Assembly: GCA_021792795.1 (NCBI GenBank)
Contig: JAJYUB010000015.1
Location: forward strand, 1 to 64,000
Reading direction: 5' to 3'
Source: Acidobacteriota bacterium
GTDB lineage: Bacteria; Acidobacteriota; Terriglobia; Terriglobales; Acidobacteriaceae
DNA: 64,000 nucleotides
Below, piece by piece: positions 8,696-17,241 of this stretch (its first letter is position 1; every line of letters begins with the position of its first letter). Made by a program: the position numbers and the translations under genes. Below the pieces are notes generated by a model that was not told the origin of the DNA, did not search any database, and saw only the letters and a program-made list of their open reading frames with translations.

Positions 8696-10668
8696 AGGTC
8701 CGTTCCGCGAGTCCGGCCATTGGGGGCAGCCGCCCGCGCAATCTGATTGCAGGCATCGCCCTGGTCGCGGTCATAGCGATCCTGGGGCGACCCTCGGTTG
8801 CCAGTGCCGCTCCCCAGGCAGCCGGCGCGGATTCCGGCAACTACATTCCGCGATCGCAATATCTCAGCCCGGTGGCCATGACGCTTTCCGCGGATGGCCG
8901 CTGGTTGTATATCGCCTGCGAGGACAGCGACCTGGTGCTGGCCGTGGACACCCGTTCGCAGAAGGTCGAGCGGCGCGTTCACGTGGGCAGGATGCCGAGA
9001 GGAATCGCGTTGTCTCCCGGCGGAAAATTTCTGTACGTTTCCAATGAAGACAGCAATGATGTCACGGAAGTCGATGCGGAGACATTTCGGGTTCGCCGCA
9101 CGCTTGCTGTTGGCTGGGGCCCTGTCGGGCTGACCACCGACCGCGCTGGAAAAGTTTTGTACGTGGCCAACACCTTGGGCGATGACATCTCGCTCGTGGA
9201 CCTGAAGTCCGGGAGGGAACTTAAGCGGCTCGAAGCCGGGCATTATCCGGAATATGTAGCGCTTTCGCGAGACGGCAGCCGCGTCTACGTTGCGAACCTG
9301 CTGGCTCGCGTTGCGCCGGTCGACCAGCCGCCGGTGTCGGAGCTGACCGTCATCGACACGAGTCGTCAGATTGTTGCCGCGCGGGTCGATGTGCCGGGCG
9401 TGATCCAGATGCGGCACATCGCCGAGTTGCCTGCCATTGCCGGCGGATATCTTCTGGTCCCGTTCATGCGGCCCAAGAACCTGAACCCGCTGGTCCAGAT
9501 TCAGCAGGGATGGTACCTGACCCATGGCCTGGCGGCGATTCGGCCCGCTGCCGTCGCCTCGGATGGACCGAAAAAATATCAGGTAGCTGAGGTCCTGCTG
9601 GACGATATCGACCGCTACTACGCCGACGGCTTCGGCGTTGCCGCCACTCCAGATGGCCGCTGGGCGCTGGTGACAGCCTCCGGGGCCAACGTGGTTTCCG
9701 TCGTCGATTCAGCCAAACTGCGCCACCTGTTGCAGAACACCCCGCCTGCTCGGCAACAGGAACTGGCGAACCGCCTCGACTCCGCAAGCCAATTCGTCGT
9801 TCAGCGCTTCCCTGTGGGACAGAACCCTACGGACGTGCTCGTCTCGCCGGACAGCCGCTTCGCGTACATTGCCAATCGCATGGACGATACGGTCAGCGTG
9901 GTGGATCTGGGCCGAATGCGGATCGCATCGACCATCGACCTGGGGGGCCCCAAAGAAATTTCGCGTGAGCGACGCGGCGAGCGCCTCTTCTTCAACGCTA
10001 GCCACTGCTACCAGGGGCAGATGGCCTGCGCCACCTGTCATCCGCATGAGGGACTTTCCGATGGCCTGGCGTGGAGCCTGGAAACGCCGCAACTGGGCCG
10101 CGATGTGGTGGAAAACCGCACCTTGTTCGGCATCGATGGGACCTCGCCCTTCAAGTGGAATGGAAAAAATCCTAACCTGGAGACGCAGGACGGTCCTCGC
10201 ACCGCGATGTATATTTTCCGCTCTCAGGGATTCAGCCCAAAGCAAGTCAACGATCTGGTGACATATATCCACTCGCTCCAACTGCCGCGCAATCCGCATC
10301 TGGCTCCCAACGGGCACTTGACCGACGCTCAGGCGCGTGGACGCGCCATCTTCTTCCGCGACCGAACCACCGACGGCCGGCTGATTCCGCCGTTGGATCG
10401 TTGTTATACCTGCCATTCGCCGCTGACCCGTTATACCTCGCGGGTTTCCATGGACGTGGGCACCGCGACGCATTATGACACCATCCACGCCTTCGACGTG
10501 CCCCAGTTGACTGGCGTCTCTACAAGACAGCCGTATCTGCACAACGGCGAAGCGCTGGAACTGGAAGATATCTGGACCATCTTCAATCCGGAAGACAAGC
10601 ATGGAATCACTTCCGACCTGAACAAAGCGCAGTTGAACGACCTGATTGAGTTTCTAAAGACACTATGA
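8692..10668 (+). CDS. YVTN beta-propeller with C-terminal dihaem cytochrome c (MauG-like)
   Basis: A 658-residue exported fusion protein. A signal peptide ends near residue 41. Residues about 50-430 hold YVTN-type repeats (ADGRWLYIACEDSDLVLAVDT, GKFLYVSNEDSNDVTEVD, SRFAYIANRMDDTVSVVDL). The C-terminal part carries two haem-c sites, CATCH at 446-450 and CYTCH at 571-575, as in dihaem peroxidase/MauG-type proteins (RGERLFFNASHCYQGQMACA; GRAIFFRDRTTD; LHNGEALELEDIW). The ATG at 8692 gives ATGA coupling to the CRTAC1 gene; the longer frame from 8389 is inside that gene. It is a good candidate for the electron acceptor or relay of the flavoprotein encoded downstream. Confidence 0.8.
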   Translation: MKVRSASPAIGGSRPRNLIAGIALVAVIAILGRPSVASAAPQAAGADSGNYIPRSQYLSPVAMTLSADGRWLYIACEDSDLVLAVDTRSQKVERRVHVGRMPRGIALSPGGKFLYVSNEDSNDVTEVDAETFRVRRTLAVGWGPVGLTTDRAGKVLYVANTLGDDISLVDLKSGRELKRLEAGHYPEYVALSRDGSRVYVANLLARVAPVDQPPVSELTVIDTSRQIVAARVDVPGVIQMRHIAELPAIAGGYLLVPFMRPKNLNPLVQIQQGWYLTHGLAAIRPAAVASDGPKKYQVAEVLLDDIDRYYADGFGVAATPDGRWALVTASGANVVSVVDSAKLRHLLQNTPPARQQELANRLDSASQFVVQRFPVGQNPTDVLVSPDSRFAYIANRMDDTVSVVDLGRMRIASTIDLGGPKEISRERRGERLFFNASHCYQGQMACATCHPHEGLSDGLAWSLETPQLGRDVVENRTLFGIDGTSPFKWNGKNPNLETQDGPRTAMYIFRSQGFSPKQVNDLVTYIHSLQLPRNPHLAPNGHLTDAQARGRAIFFRDRTTDGRLIPPLDRCYTCHSPLTRYTSRVSMDVGTATHYDTIHAFDVPQLTGVSTRQPYLHNGEALELEDIWTIFNPEDKHGITSDLNKAQLNDLIEFLKTL

Positions 10669-11840
10669 AAACCAGATCGGAGATTTCGATGGAGCGGGCA
10701 AGCGCAGCATCCCACGGCCGCAAAATCCTGTGGATCGTCGGCATCTTCCTGCTGGCCACGAGCGTGGCGGCGGCGCAGGATCCTTCTTTCTATACCAAGT
10801 GGACGAATTACACCTCGGCGAATGGCTTTCCGCCCGGCGAAGTCTATTGCGTCACCGTGGATGGCAATCGAGTGTGGGCAGGGACCGGCCATGGATTGGT
10901 GTTGCTGGAAAATGGCCGCATACAAAAGGTCTTTACCACAAAAGACGGCCTGGCCGGCAGGGCGGTGATGTCGGTGGCCGTGGACAGACTCACCGGGGAT
11001 GTCTGGATCGGGACCTTTGGCGGACTCAGTCGCTACTCCGGCGGGCAATTCAAAAACTACACCAACCTGACCAGCGGCCTGGCGAATGACCTGGTGTATG
11101 GGGTTGCCGTGCAGGGGCAATACCTCTGGGTGGCCACCACGGCGGGCGTCAACCGTCTGGATACCCATACCGGAAGCTGGTCGATTTTTAACGAATCCAA
11201 TGCTCCGTTTGAAGAGCCCTGGACCTATGGCATTTCCGTGGGCGCCGAAAAGATCTATTTCGCGGTGTGGGGCGGCGGAGTGCTTTCCTATGACCTGGCA
11301 AATCATTATTGGAAGCCGTACACCGATCCTGACGGCGAAATGGAACTGGTCCTCTATCGCAATCAGGGGCTCATTCACAACATTGTCAGCAGCGTCTCCT
11401 GGAACCCCGACACAAAAACGTTCTGGGCCTCCACCTATTTCGGCCTCAGCAGTTATGACGGGCGGAACTGGCACAACTATCTGACCAAGGACAGCGGCCT
11501 GCCCTCCAATTTCATCAACGCAGTCAAATCGCGCGGCAATCAGGTCTGGGCCTGCACGCAGAAGGGCCTCAGCGAATTCAATCCCACGACCAACACCTGG
11601 ATCACGTACCGTCCGGATGCAAAAACCGGACGCGGAGAAATCCTGATCACTCGACCGGACGGCAGCAAGCGCCAGATCGCATCCAGCACCACCCTGGCGC
11701 ACAACTATATTCTGAATCTCGACTTTCAAGGCGACGATATTTGGGTGGCCACAGCAAACGGACTGAGCCATGGCGCCCGACAGCCCTACAAACAGCAAGC
11801 ATCTGGGGCGCAAAGCACCGCCCGATCCCTTGGGAGATAA
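10665..11840 (+). CDS. Secreted two-component-regulator-type beta-propeller protein
   Basis: A 391-residue protein with an N-terminal signal/anchor (residues about 20-38, WIVGIFLLATSVAAA), then repeats of the two-component regulator propeller kind: GNRVWAGTGHGLVLLENG, TGDVWIGTFGGLSRYSGGQF, WVATTAGVNRLD, FWASTYFGLSSYDG, VWACTQKGLSEFN. No kinase or other signalling domain follows, so it is a free sensor-like propeller. It overlaps the dihaem protein gene as ATGA and is followed six bases later by the DAHP-synthase-like gene. Its role in the module is unknown; binding a substrate or a partner is the obvious guess. Confidence 0.75.
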   Translation: MKTRSEISMERASAASHGRKILWIVGIFLLATSVAAAQDPSFYTKWTNYTSANGFPPGEVYCVTVDGNRVWAGTGHGLVLLENGRIQKVFTTKDGLAGRAVMSVAVDRLTGDVWIGTFGGLSRYSGGQFKNYTNLTSGLANDLVYGVAVQGQYLWVATTAGVNRLDTHTGSWSIFNESNAPFEEPWTYGISVGAEKIYFAVWGGGVLSYDLANHYWKPYTDPDGEMELVLYRNQGLIHNIVSSVSWNPDTKTFWASTYFGLSSYDGRNWHNYLTKDSGLPSNFINAVKSRGNQVWACTQKGLSEFNPTTNTWITYRPDAKTGRGEILITRPDGSKRQIASSTTLAHNYILNLDFQGDDIWVATANGLSHGARQPYKQQASGAQSTARSLGR

Positions 11841-11846
11841 AAAGAA

Positions 11847-12785
11847 ATGATGCGAAGAAAAATCGCCGGACAAGTGACCGTGGACGACCTCGCACGGATT
11901 TGTCCGATCGTAAGCCGCAGGACCCATCCCGAGTTCGACGAAGGCCGACAGCTCGAAGTCGAGGTCTCCGGAGTGCGTTTCGGGTCCGGACTGCCGGTTG
12001 TGATCGCTGGCCCCTGCGCCGTGGAAAGCGAGCGGCAAACGATGGATCTGGCACGCAGCGTCCGCGCTGCCGGTGCGCAGATGCTGCGTGGGGGCGCCTT
12101 CAAGCCGCGCACCTCGCCGCACGATTTTCAAGGCCTCGGACTGGAAGGCTTGAAAATTCTTCGCGCCGCCGGCGACGAAACCGGGCTGCCTCTGGTGACG
12201 GAAGTGATGGATGTGCGACTGGTGGCGCTGGTGGCCGAATATGCCGACATGTTGCAGATCGGTTCCCGCAATATGCAGAATTATCCCTTGCTGGTGGAAG
12301 TAGGCCGCTCGGGAAAGCCGGTCCTGCTGAAGCGCGGCATGGCTGCCAGCTTGTGCGAGTGGCTGGGCGCCGCGGAGTACATCGCCAACGAGGGAAACCT
12401 GAAGATCGTTCTCTGCGAGCGTGGGATCAAGATGCACGCGAGCGGCGAGTATTCCCGTTATCTGCTCGATCTGAACGTGGTCCTGGCGGTGCATGAGGAG
12501 ACCTACCTGCCCGTCATCGTGGACCCGAGCCACGCCACCGGTTTGGCTGCCGCGGTGGAGTCGGCCAGCCGCGCCGCGATCGAGTTCGGCAGCGATGGTC
12601 TTCTCATCGAGGTGTCGAATTACGGCTCCGAACCTGGTGTTCCTCGACCGTTATGCGACGCGGACCAGGCGATCTCACCCGCGACGCTCGGCAGAATCGT
12701 TGCCTTCATCCACCATCGGGAATCCAGGTTGGATTCCGACAACAACGCCGTGACGGTCATCCGCGGCTTGCCGCGAAGCAGATAA
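11847..12785 (+). CDS. Divergent DAHP-synthase-like (type I-beta) aldolase
   Basis: A 312-residue cytoplasmic enzyme of the family that joins phosphoenolpyruvate to erythrose 4-phosphate. The PEP and metal machinery looks intact: GPCAVE (C57), GGAFKPRTSP (K86, R88), QIGSRNMQN, LLKRGMAAS, DPSHATG (H229), LIEV (E255) and an acidic residue in CDAD (D271 or D273). The region after CERGI is unusual. Typical enzymes read TRNTLDL there; this one has a two-residue-longer loop, GEYSRYLLDL. The usual EVH is EVSNYG. It sits among exported redox genes rather than aromatic genes. It may be a supply enzyme or may use another aldehyde; the symbol is left empty for that reason. Confidence 0.75.
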   Translation: MMRRKIAGQVTVDDLARICPIVSRRTHPEFDEGRQLEVEVSGVRFGSGLPVVIAGPCAVESERQTMDLARSVRAAGAQMLRGGAFKPRTSPHDFQGLGLEGLKILRAAGDETGLPLVTEVMDVRLVALVAEYADMLQIGSRNMQNYPLLVEVGRSGKPVLLKRGMAASLCEWLGAAEYIANEGNLKIVLCERGIKMHASGEYSRYLLDLNVVLAVHEETYLPVIVDPSHATGLAAAVESASRAAIEFGSDGLLIEVSNYGSEPGVPRPLCDADQAISPATLGRIVAFIHHRESRLDSDNNAVTVIRGLPRSR

Positions 12786-12832
12786 CGCGAAAGGCATGGA
12801 AAGGCTTTGCCCAGCCGGAATGGAGGCGGGGA

Positions 12833-14212
12833 ATGAAAGGAAGGAACGTCGTGGTCCTGAAAATTAGAAACGGCGCCGCGGTCCTGATCGTTGCGCTGGC
12901 TTGCCTTCAGACGCTACCCGCCAGGGCTCAGTCCGCTCCGGCCCCAACTCCCGCGAAACAAGCGCCGACCGCCATCCCCTACGCCAACATGCCGCCGGCT
13001 GCGGTGCCGTTTGGACGCTACCGCAAGCCCTATCAGGATTGGTTCGTGGATTCCTCCACGCTGGAATACTACGGCGCTGCCCGCGAGAGGCCGGACGGCG
13101 ACCTGGCCGCGTTGAAAACCATCAACATTGGATTTCTGGGGCCGCTGGATGCGAACAACTACGATTCCCCCTATGGAATCGCCATGCTGCATGGATCGCA
13201 AATGGCCGTGGACGATGCCAACGCCCACGGCGGCTATCACGGCAAGCCGTTTGCCCTGAAGGTGCATGACGACCTTCCGCTGTGGGGTGCTTCGTCGATG
13301 GCCATCGTCAACATGGTCTACGACGATCATGATTGGGCCATGCTGGGTTCCGTCGACTCCGCCTCCACCCATATCGAATTGCGCGCCACGCTGAAGCTCG
13401 AACTGCCCATCATGGATACGGCGACCAACGATCCCACCGTGACGCAAACGCGCATTCCCTGGCTGATGCACAACTTCCCCGATGATCGCCAGCAAGGGTA
13501 CGCGCTGGCCGATTACGTCTTCAACCAGCGCCACTTGAAGCGCGTGGGCATTCTGCAGGTCAACAACCGTTACGGGCGGGCAGGGAAAGATGTGTTTTTT
13601 GAAACTGCGCGGCGCATCGGCCACCAGCCGCTGGTCGAAGTCTGGTATGCGCCAGACGCCACAGATTTCTCCGCGCAACTGGAAACCCTGAAGGCCTCCG
13701 GAATCGATGGACTGGTCATCTGGGGAGATGCCGCGCAAGCCGGTTTGGTTCTGAAGCAGATGCGCGCCATGGCGATGCAGCAACCTGTGTTTGCTTCCAG
13801 CCGTGCCTGCTATCCGGAAGTCCTGAAAATCGCGGGTCCGGCAGCGGAAGGCCTGGTGATGGTCAGCGCCATCGATCCCACTCGCATGGATCCTGAGTGG
13901 CAACAATTTCGCCAGCGTTTTCTCGCTCGCTTTCATACCGAGCCCGATGCGTATGCAGCCTATGCCTATGACGGCATGAATCTCCTGATCGCGTCTATCC
14001 AGAAGGCTGGCCTCAACCGTGGAACGATCATGGATGCGCTGCGGCAGTATGAGATGAAGCGTTACACCGGGGTCAGCGGGACCGCTTTCTTCGACTACAC
14101 CCTGAACAATATTGCCCCTGTCACCTTCGCCAAAATTCAGAATGGTCAGTTTGTGTACTGGCCGGAACAACGCACAGATTGGCACGGGAAACCGGTGTCA
14201 TTTTTGCGATGA
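12833..14212 (+). CDS. Orphan ABC-type periplasmic binding protein (Peripla_BP_6 type)
   Basis: A 459-residue exported protein of the branched-chain amino acid binding protein fold. The signal peptide covers about residues 1-32 (AAVLIVALACLQTLPARA). The core shows INIGFLGPL, GSQMAVDDANAHGGYHGKPF, DWAMLGSVDSASTHIELR, VGILQVNNRYGRAGKDVFFE and GIDGLVIWGDAAQAGLVLKQM. The ATG at 12833 follows GGAGG and is preferred to 12653. No permease or ATPase genes lie nearby, so it is not a normal transporter part. Similar lone binding proteins accompany PQQ-dependent alcohol dehydrogenase systems, which would fit a substrate- or cofactor-binding role beside the dehydrogenase here. Confidence 0.8.
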   Translation: MKGRNVVVLKIRNGAAVLIVALACLQTLPARAQSAPAPTPAKQAPTAIPYANMPPAAVPFGRYRKPYQDWFVDSSTLEYYGAARERPDGDLAALKTINIGFLGPLDANNYDSPYGIAMLHGSQMAVDDANAHGGYHGKPFALKVHDDLPLWGASSMAIVNMVYDDHDWAMLGSVDSASTHIELRATLKLELPIMDTATNDPTVTQTRIPWLMHNFPDDRQQGYALADYVFNQRHLKRVGILQVNNRYGRAGKDVFFETARRIGHQPLVEVWYAPDATDFSAQLETLKASGIDGLVIWGDAAQAGLVLKQMRAMAMQQPVFASSRACYPEVLKIAGPAAEGLVMVSAIDPTRMDPEWQQFRQRFLARFHTEPDAYAAYAYDGMNLLIASIQKAGLNRGTIMDALRQYEMKRYTGVSGTAFFDYTLNNIAPVTFAKIQNGQFVYWPEQRTDWHGKPVSFLR

Positions 14213-15507
14213 ACGCGATCGATCCCTCTATGTCAAACCGGACCCACGACCGCGCAACGACCTTCCTGGCGTCCATCGCCATGTTTGCTGTTTTGCTGCT
14301 ACAGCCGGTTGCCGGTCGATGGGCCTCAGCGCAGAGCAAAACGAAGACCGCTGTCCCCTACGCTTCCATCGCCACCGATGGCGAAAGTTATGCAGGCCCG
14401 GCGCGGGGACCCGCATGGGATGAGACCGGCCCAGTGCTCTACATCGGGTTGCTGGCGCCGCTGCATGGGTCGGAGAAGGCCGAAGGAGAGGCGCTGGTTG
14501 CAGCCGCCAAAATGGCGCTGCACGATGCGACCCGGCGCCCCATGCCAGCCGGTCAACGGCTGGAACTTGCCATCGGAGATGAAAGCGGTCCTTCCTGGGG
14601 ACACGTTTCAGACGTGGTCCTTCATCTGGTGCTGCAGCAGGATGTGATAGCGCTGGTTACCTCCGCCAACGGCACCGACGCCCATATCAGCGAGCAGGTC
14701 GGCAACCGGATCGGCGTTCCTGTCCTCACGCTTGCGAACGATGCAACGACCACGCAGATCGACATTCCATGGATCTTCCGGCTTGGCCCAAGCGATGACC
14801 TTCAGGCGCAAATCATGGCCTCGAACCTCTACCGCAAACGCGGCCTGAAGAGTGTCCTGTTGATTTCCGATGCGGACCACGACGGACGGGGTGGCGACGA
14901 AGCCATGCAGCAGGCGGCCCGCTCGCTGGGCGCACCGCCTCCAGATACGCTTGTTCTCGATCCTCTGCATCCAGATTTCGCATCTGTGGTCGCGCGAATC
15001 CATGCGCATCCTCCCCAGGCAATCGTTCTCTGGACGCGAGCGGACATTGCGGCAACGTTGTTGTCATTCCTTCAGCACGCCGACATTCACGCGCCTGTCT
15101 ATCTTTCACAGCAGGCCGCTCAGTCGGGTCCTGGGCTGGCCTTTTCGCCGCTCGCCGGACAGGCTACAGGCGCTCCGACGTCAGGGGATGCCTGGACAAT
15201 CGACGGGGATGGACAGAACGCGGCCGCGAGAGCGAGCTTCGCCAGCCGCTATCGGCAGCGAACGGGAAGCTCCCCCAGCGCGGCCGCCGCCGAAGCCTAC
15301 GATGCCGTTTGCCTGACAGTGCGCGCGGTGCGCGCCGCTGGCCCCAATCGAGCTCGCGTGCGCGACCAGATCGCAAGGGTAAGGGATTTTCCCTGCGTCT
15401 CAGGGACCATCACCTTCGATCGCCAGGGCAACAATCTCACGCAGGTCCATCTCGCCGCTCTGGAGCAGCAAACAACTTCGACCGTCACTGGAGACTTCCC
15501 GAAATGA
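14209..15507 (+). CDS. Second orphan periplasmic binding protein
   Basis: A 432-residue exported paralogue of the gene before it, more diverged. The ATG at 14209 forms an ATGA overlap with the previous stop; a signal peptide covers about residues 18-42 (FLASIAMFAVLLLQPVAG). Core motifs are YIGLLAPLHGSEKAEGEALV, VIALVTSANGTDAHISEQVG, VPVLTLANDATTTQIDIPW, VLLISDADHDGRGG and PPQAIVLWTRADIAATLL. It ends in another overlap, with the GMC gene. With its neighbour it may form a two-component binding pair. There is no transporter partner, and the ligand is unknown. Confidence 0.75.
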   Translation: MNAIDPSMSNRTHDRATTFLASIAMFAVLLLQPVAGRWASAQSKTKTAVPYASIATDGESYAGPARGPAWDETGPVLYIGLLAPLHGSEKAEGEALVAAAKMALHDATRRPMPAGQRLELAIGDESGPSWGHVSDVVLHLVLQQDVIALVTSANGTDAHISEQVGNRIGVPVLTLANDATTTQIDIPWIFRLGPSDDLQAQIMASNLYRKRGLKSVLLISDADHDGRGGDEAMQQAARSLGAPPPDTLVLDPLHPDFASVVARIHAHPPQAIVLWTRADIAATLLSFLQHADIHAPVYLSQQAAQSGPGLAFSPLAGQATGAPTSGDAWTIDGDGQNAAARASFASRYRQRTGSSPSAAAAEAYDAVCLTVRAVRAAGPNRARVRDQIARVRDFPCVSGTITFDRQGNNLTQVHLAALEQQTTSTVTGDFPK

Positions 15508-17210
15508 TGCAGTCCATTCTCACCGGCGACATGTACGACGCGATCATTGTTGGCTCTGGGGCTGGCGGCGGCATGGCCGCGTATACCCTGACGCGCGCTG
15601 GGGCCAAGTGCCTGATGCTGGAAGCCGGGGACTGGTACGACACGGCCAAGGACTCGAAATGGCTACAGTGGGGCTACGATGCGCCACACCGGGGCGCGTC
15701 CAAGACCCCGTTCGGCCCCGGGGGATTTGAAGCCGTCGTCGGCGGCTATAACGTCGAAGGGGAACCCTACACCTGCGCCACTGGGACCGACTGGAAGTGG
15801 TTTCGCTCCCGCATGTTGGGGGGGCGTACCAATGCCTGGGGCCGCATTTCGCTGCGCAATGGCCCCTACGACTTCAAACCGTACAGCCGCGACGGCAAGG
15901 GCTTCGACTGGCCGATCACGTATGAGGAACTCGCGCCGTATTACGACAAGACGGAAGAACTGATCGGCGTATTCGGCTCTGTTGAAGGGATGGAAAACCT
16001 GCCGGATGGAAAATTTCAGCCGCCGCCGACTCCTCGCTGCTATGAACTCCTTGTGCAAAAGGCCTGCAAGGACCTGAACATTCCCTGCATTCCTTCGCGG
16101 CTCGCCATCCTCACCCGTCCGCTGAACGATCGTCCCGCGTGCCATTATGTGTCGCAATGCAATCGCGGTTGCCGGATGGGATCGAACTTCTCGTCGCCGG
16201 ACGTGCTGCTGTATCCGGCCCATCTCACCGGGAATCTGGAGATTCGCTGCGGCGCGATGGTGCGAGAAGTCTTGACCGGTCCCGACGGACGCGCCACGGG
16301 CGTTTCCTATATCGACAAAAAATCCGGCGAGGAGGTCCAGGTGCGCGGCAAGGTCGTTGTTCTGGCGGCAAGCGCATGCGAAACAGCGCGGCTGTTACTG
16401 AACTCCCGCAGCCCGCATTTCCCCGATGGCCTGGCCAATTCCAGCGGACTGGTCGGACGCTATCTGATGGATACCGTCATGTCCGACGTGACCGGATGGA
16501 TTCCATCGATGATGCATCTGCCCGCTCATAACGAGGACGGCGTGGGCGGCATGCATCTCTACATGCCTTGGTGGAATTACCGGCAGCAGTTGCAGGGGAA
16601 GCTCCCCTTTTCCCGCGGCTACCATATTGAAATCGGCGGCGGCCGATGCGGCATGCCCGCACCCGGATTGATGACTGGATCGGAAACCATGCTGGGCGGC
16701 GGCTATGGCAAGTCCCTGAAACAGAGAAGCCGCAGCCTGTACGGTTCTCTGGTCGGCTTTCATGGCAGGGGAGAAATGATTCCCAACCCGCAAAGCTATT
16801 GCGAGATCGACAAAACTGCCGTGGACCAGTGGGGAATCCCCGTTCTGAAATTCCACTTTCAGTGGAGCGACGAGGAGATTCACATGGCCCGCCACATGCA
16901 GGAAACCTTTCAGCAGATTGTCGAGACGATGGGCGGCAAGACGATCGAGTCCTACGGAGCGGAGCAGCAATGGGGAATTTCGGCGGGCGGCGTGGGCTTT
17001 CACGAGGTCGGCGGCGCGCGCATGGGAAGCGATCCAAAGACCAGTGTGCTCAACTCCCACTGCCAGGCCTGGGACTGCAGGAACCTTTTCGTCACCGATG
17101 GCGCGCCCTTCGTCAGCCTGTCGGACAAGAATCCTACGTTGACGATTTTGGCCCTGGCCTGGCGCACATCCGAATACATCGCGGCGCAGGTTCGCACACA
17201 GAACGTGTAG
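15504..17210 (+). CDS. GMC-type FAD dehydrogenase, large subunit, with likely 3Fe-4S site
   Basis: A 568-residue flavoprotein. The Rossmann FAD site is GSGAGGGMAAYTLTRAG near the N-terminus, with the GMC signature region MLGGRTNAWGRISLR. Three cysteines, C213, C219 and C223, have the C-x5-C-x3-C spacing known for the 3Fe-4S cluster of bacterial FAD glucose dehydrogenase. The active-site pair is H500 (FHEVGGARMG) and N543 (NPTLTI). It has no signal peptide and would be carried out by the Tat signal of the small subunit encoded next. It starts ATGATG over the previous stop. It should oxidise a sugar, sugar acid or alcohol; which one is unknown. Confidence 0.85.
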   Translation: MMQSILTGDMYDAIIVGSGAGGGMAAYTLTRAGAKCLMLEAGDWYDTAKDSKWLQWGYDAPHRGASKTPFGPGGFEAVVGGYNVEGEPYTCATGTDWKWFRSRMLGGRTNAWGRISLRNGPYDFKPYSRDGKGFDWPITYEELAPYYDKTEELIGVFGSVEGMENLPDGKFQPPPTPRCYELLVQKACKDLNIPCIPSRLAILTRPLNDRPACHYVSQCNRGCRMGSNFSSPDVLLYPAHLTGNLEIRCGAMVREVLTGPDGRATGVSYIDKKSGEEVQVRGKVVVLAASACETARLLLNSRSPHFPDGLANSSGLVGRYLMDTVMSDVTGWIPSMMHLPAHNEDGVGGMHLYMPWWNYRQQLQGKLPFSRGYHIEIGGGRCGMPAPGLMTGSETMLGGGYGKSLKQRSRSLYGSLVGFHGRGEMIPNPQSYCEIDKTAVDQWGIPVLKFHFQWSDEEIHMARHMQETFQQIVETMGGKTIESYGAEQQWGISAGGVGFHEVGGARMGSDPKTSVLNSHCQAWDCRNLFVTDGAPFVSLSDKNPTLTILALAWRTSEYIAAQVRTQNV

Positions 17211-17241
17211 GAACAATGCATTTCTGTTTCAGAGGGAAAGA

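Noticed and set aside
10473-12533. 686-codon open frame on the minus strand
   Set aside because: It is antisense to the two-component-type propeller and DAHP-synthase-like genes, has no family motif and results from GC-rich codon bias.
12914-14185. 423-codon minus-strand frame
   Set aside because: It is antisense to the first periplasmic binding protein gene.
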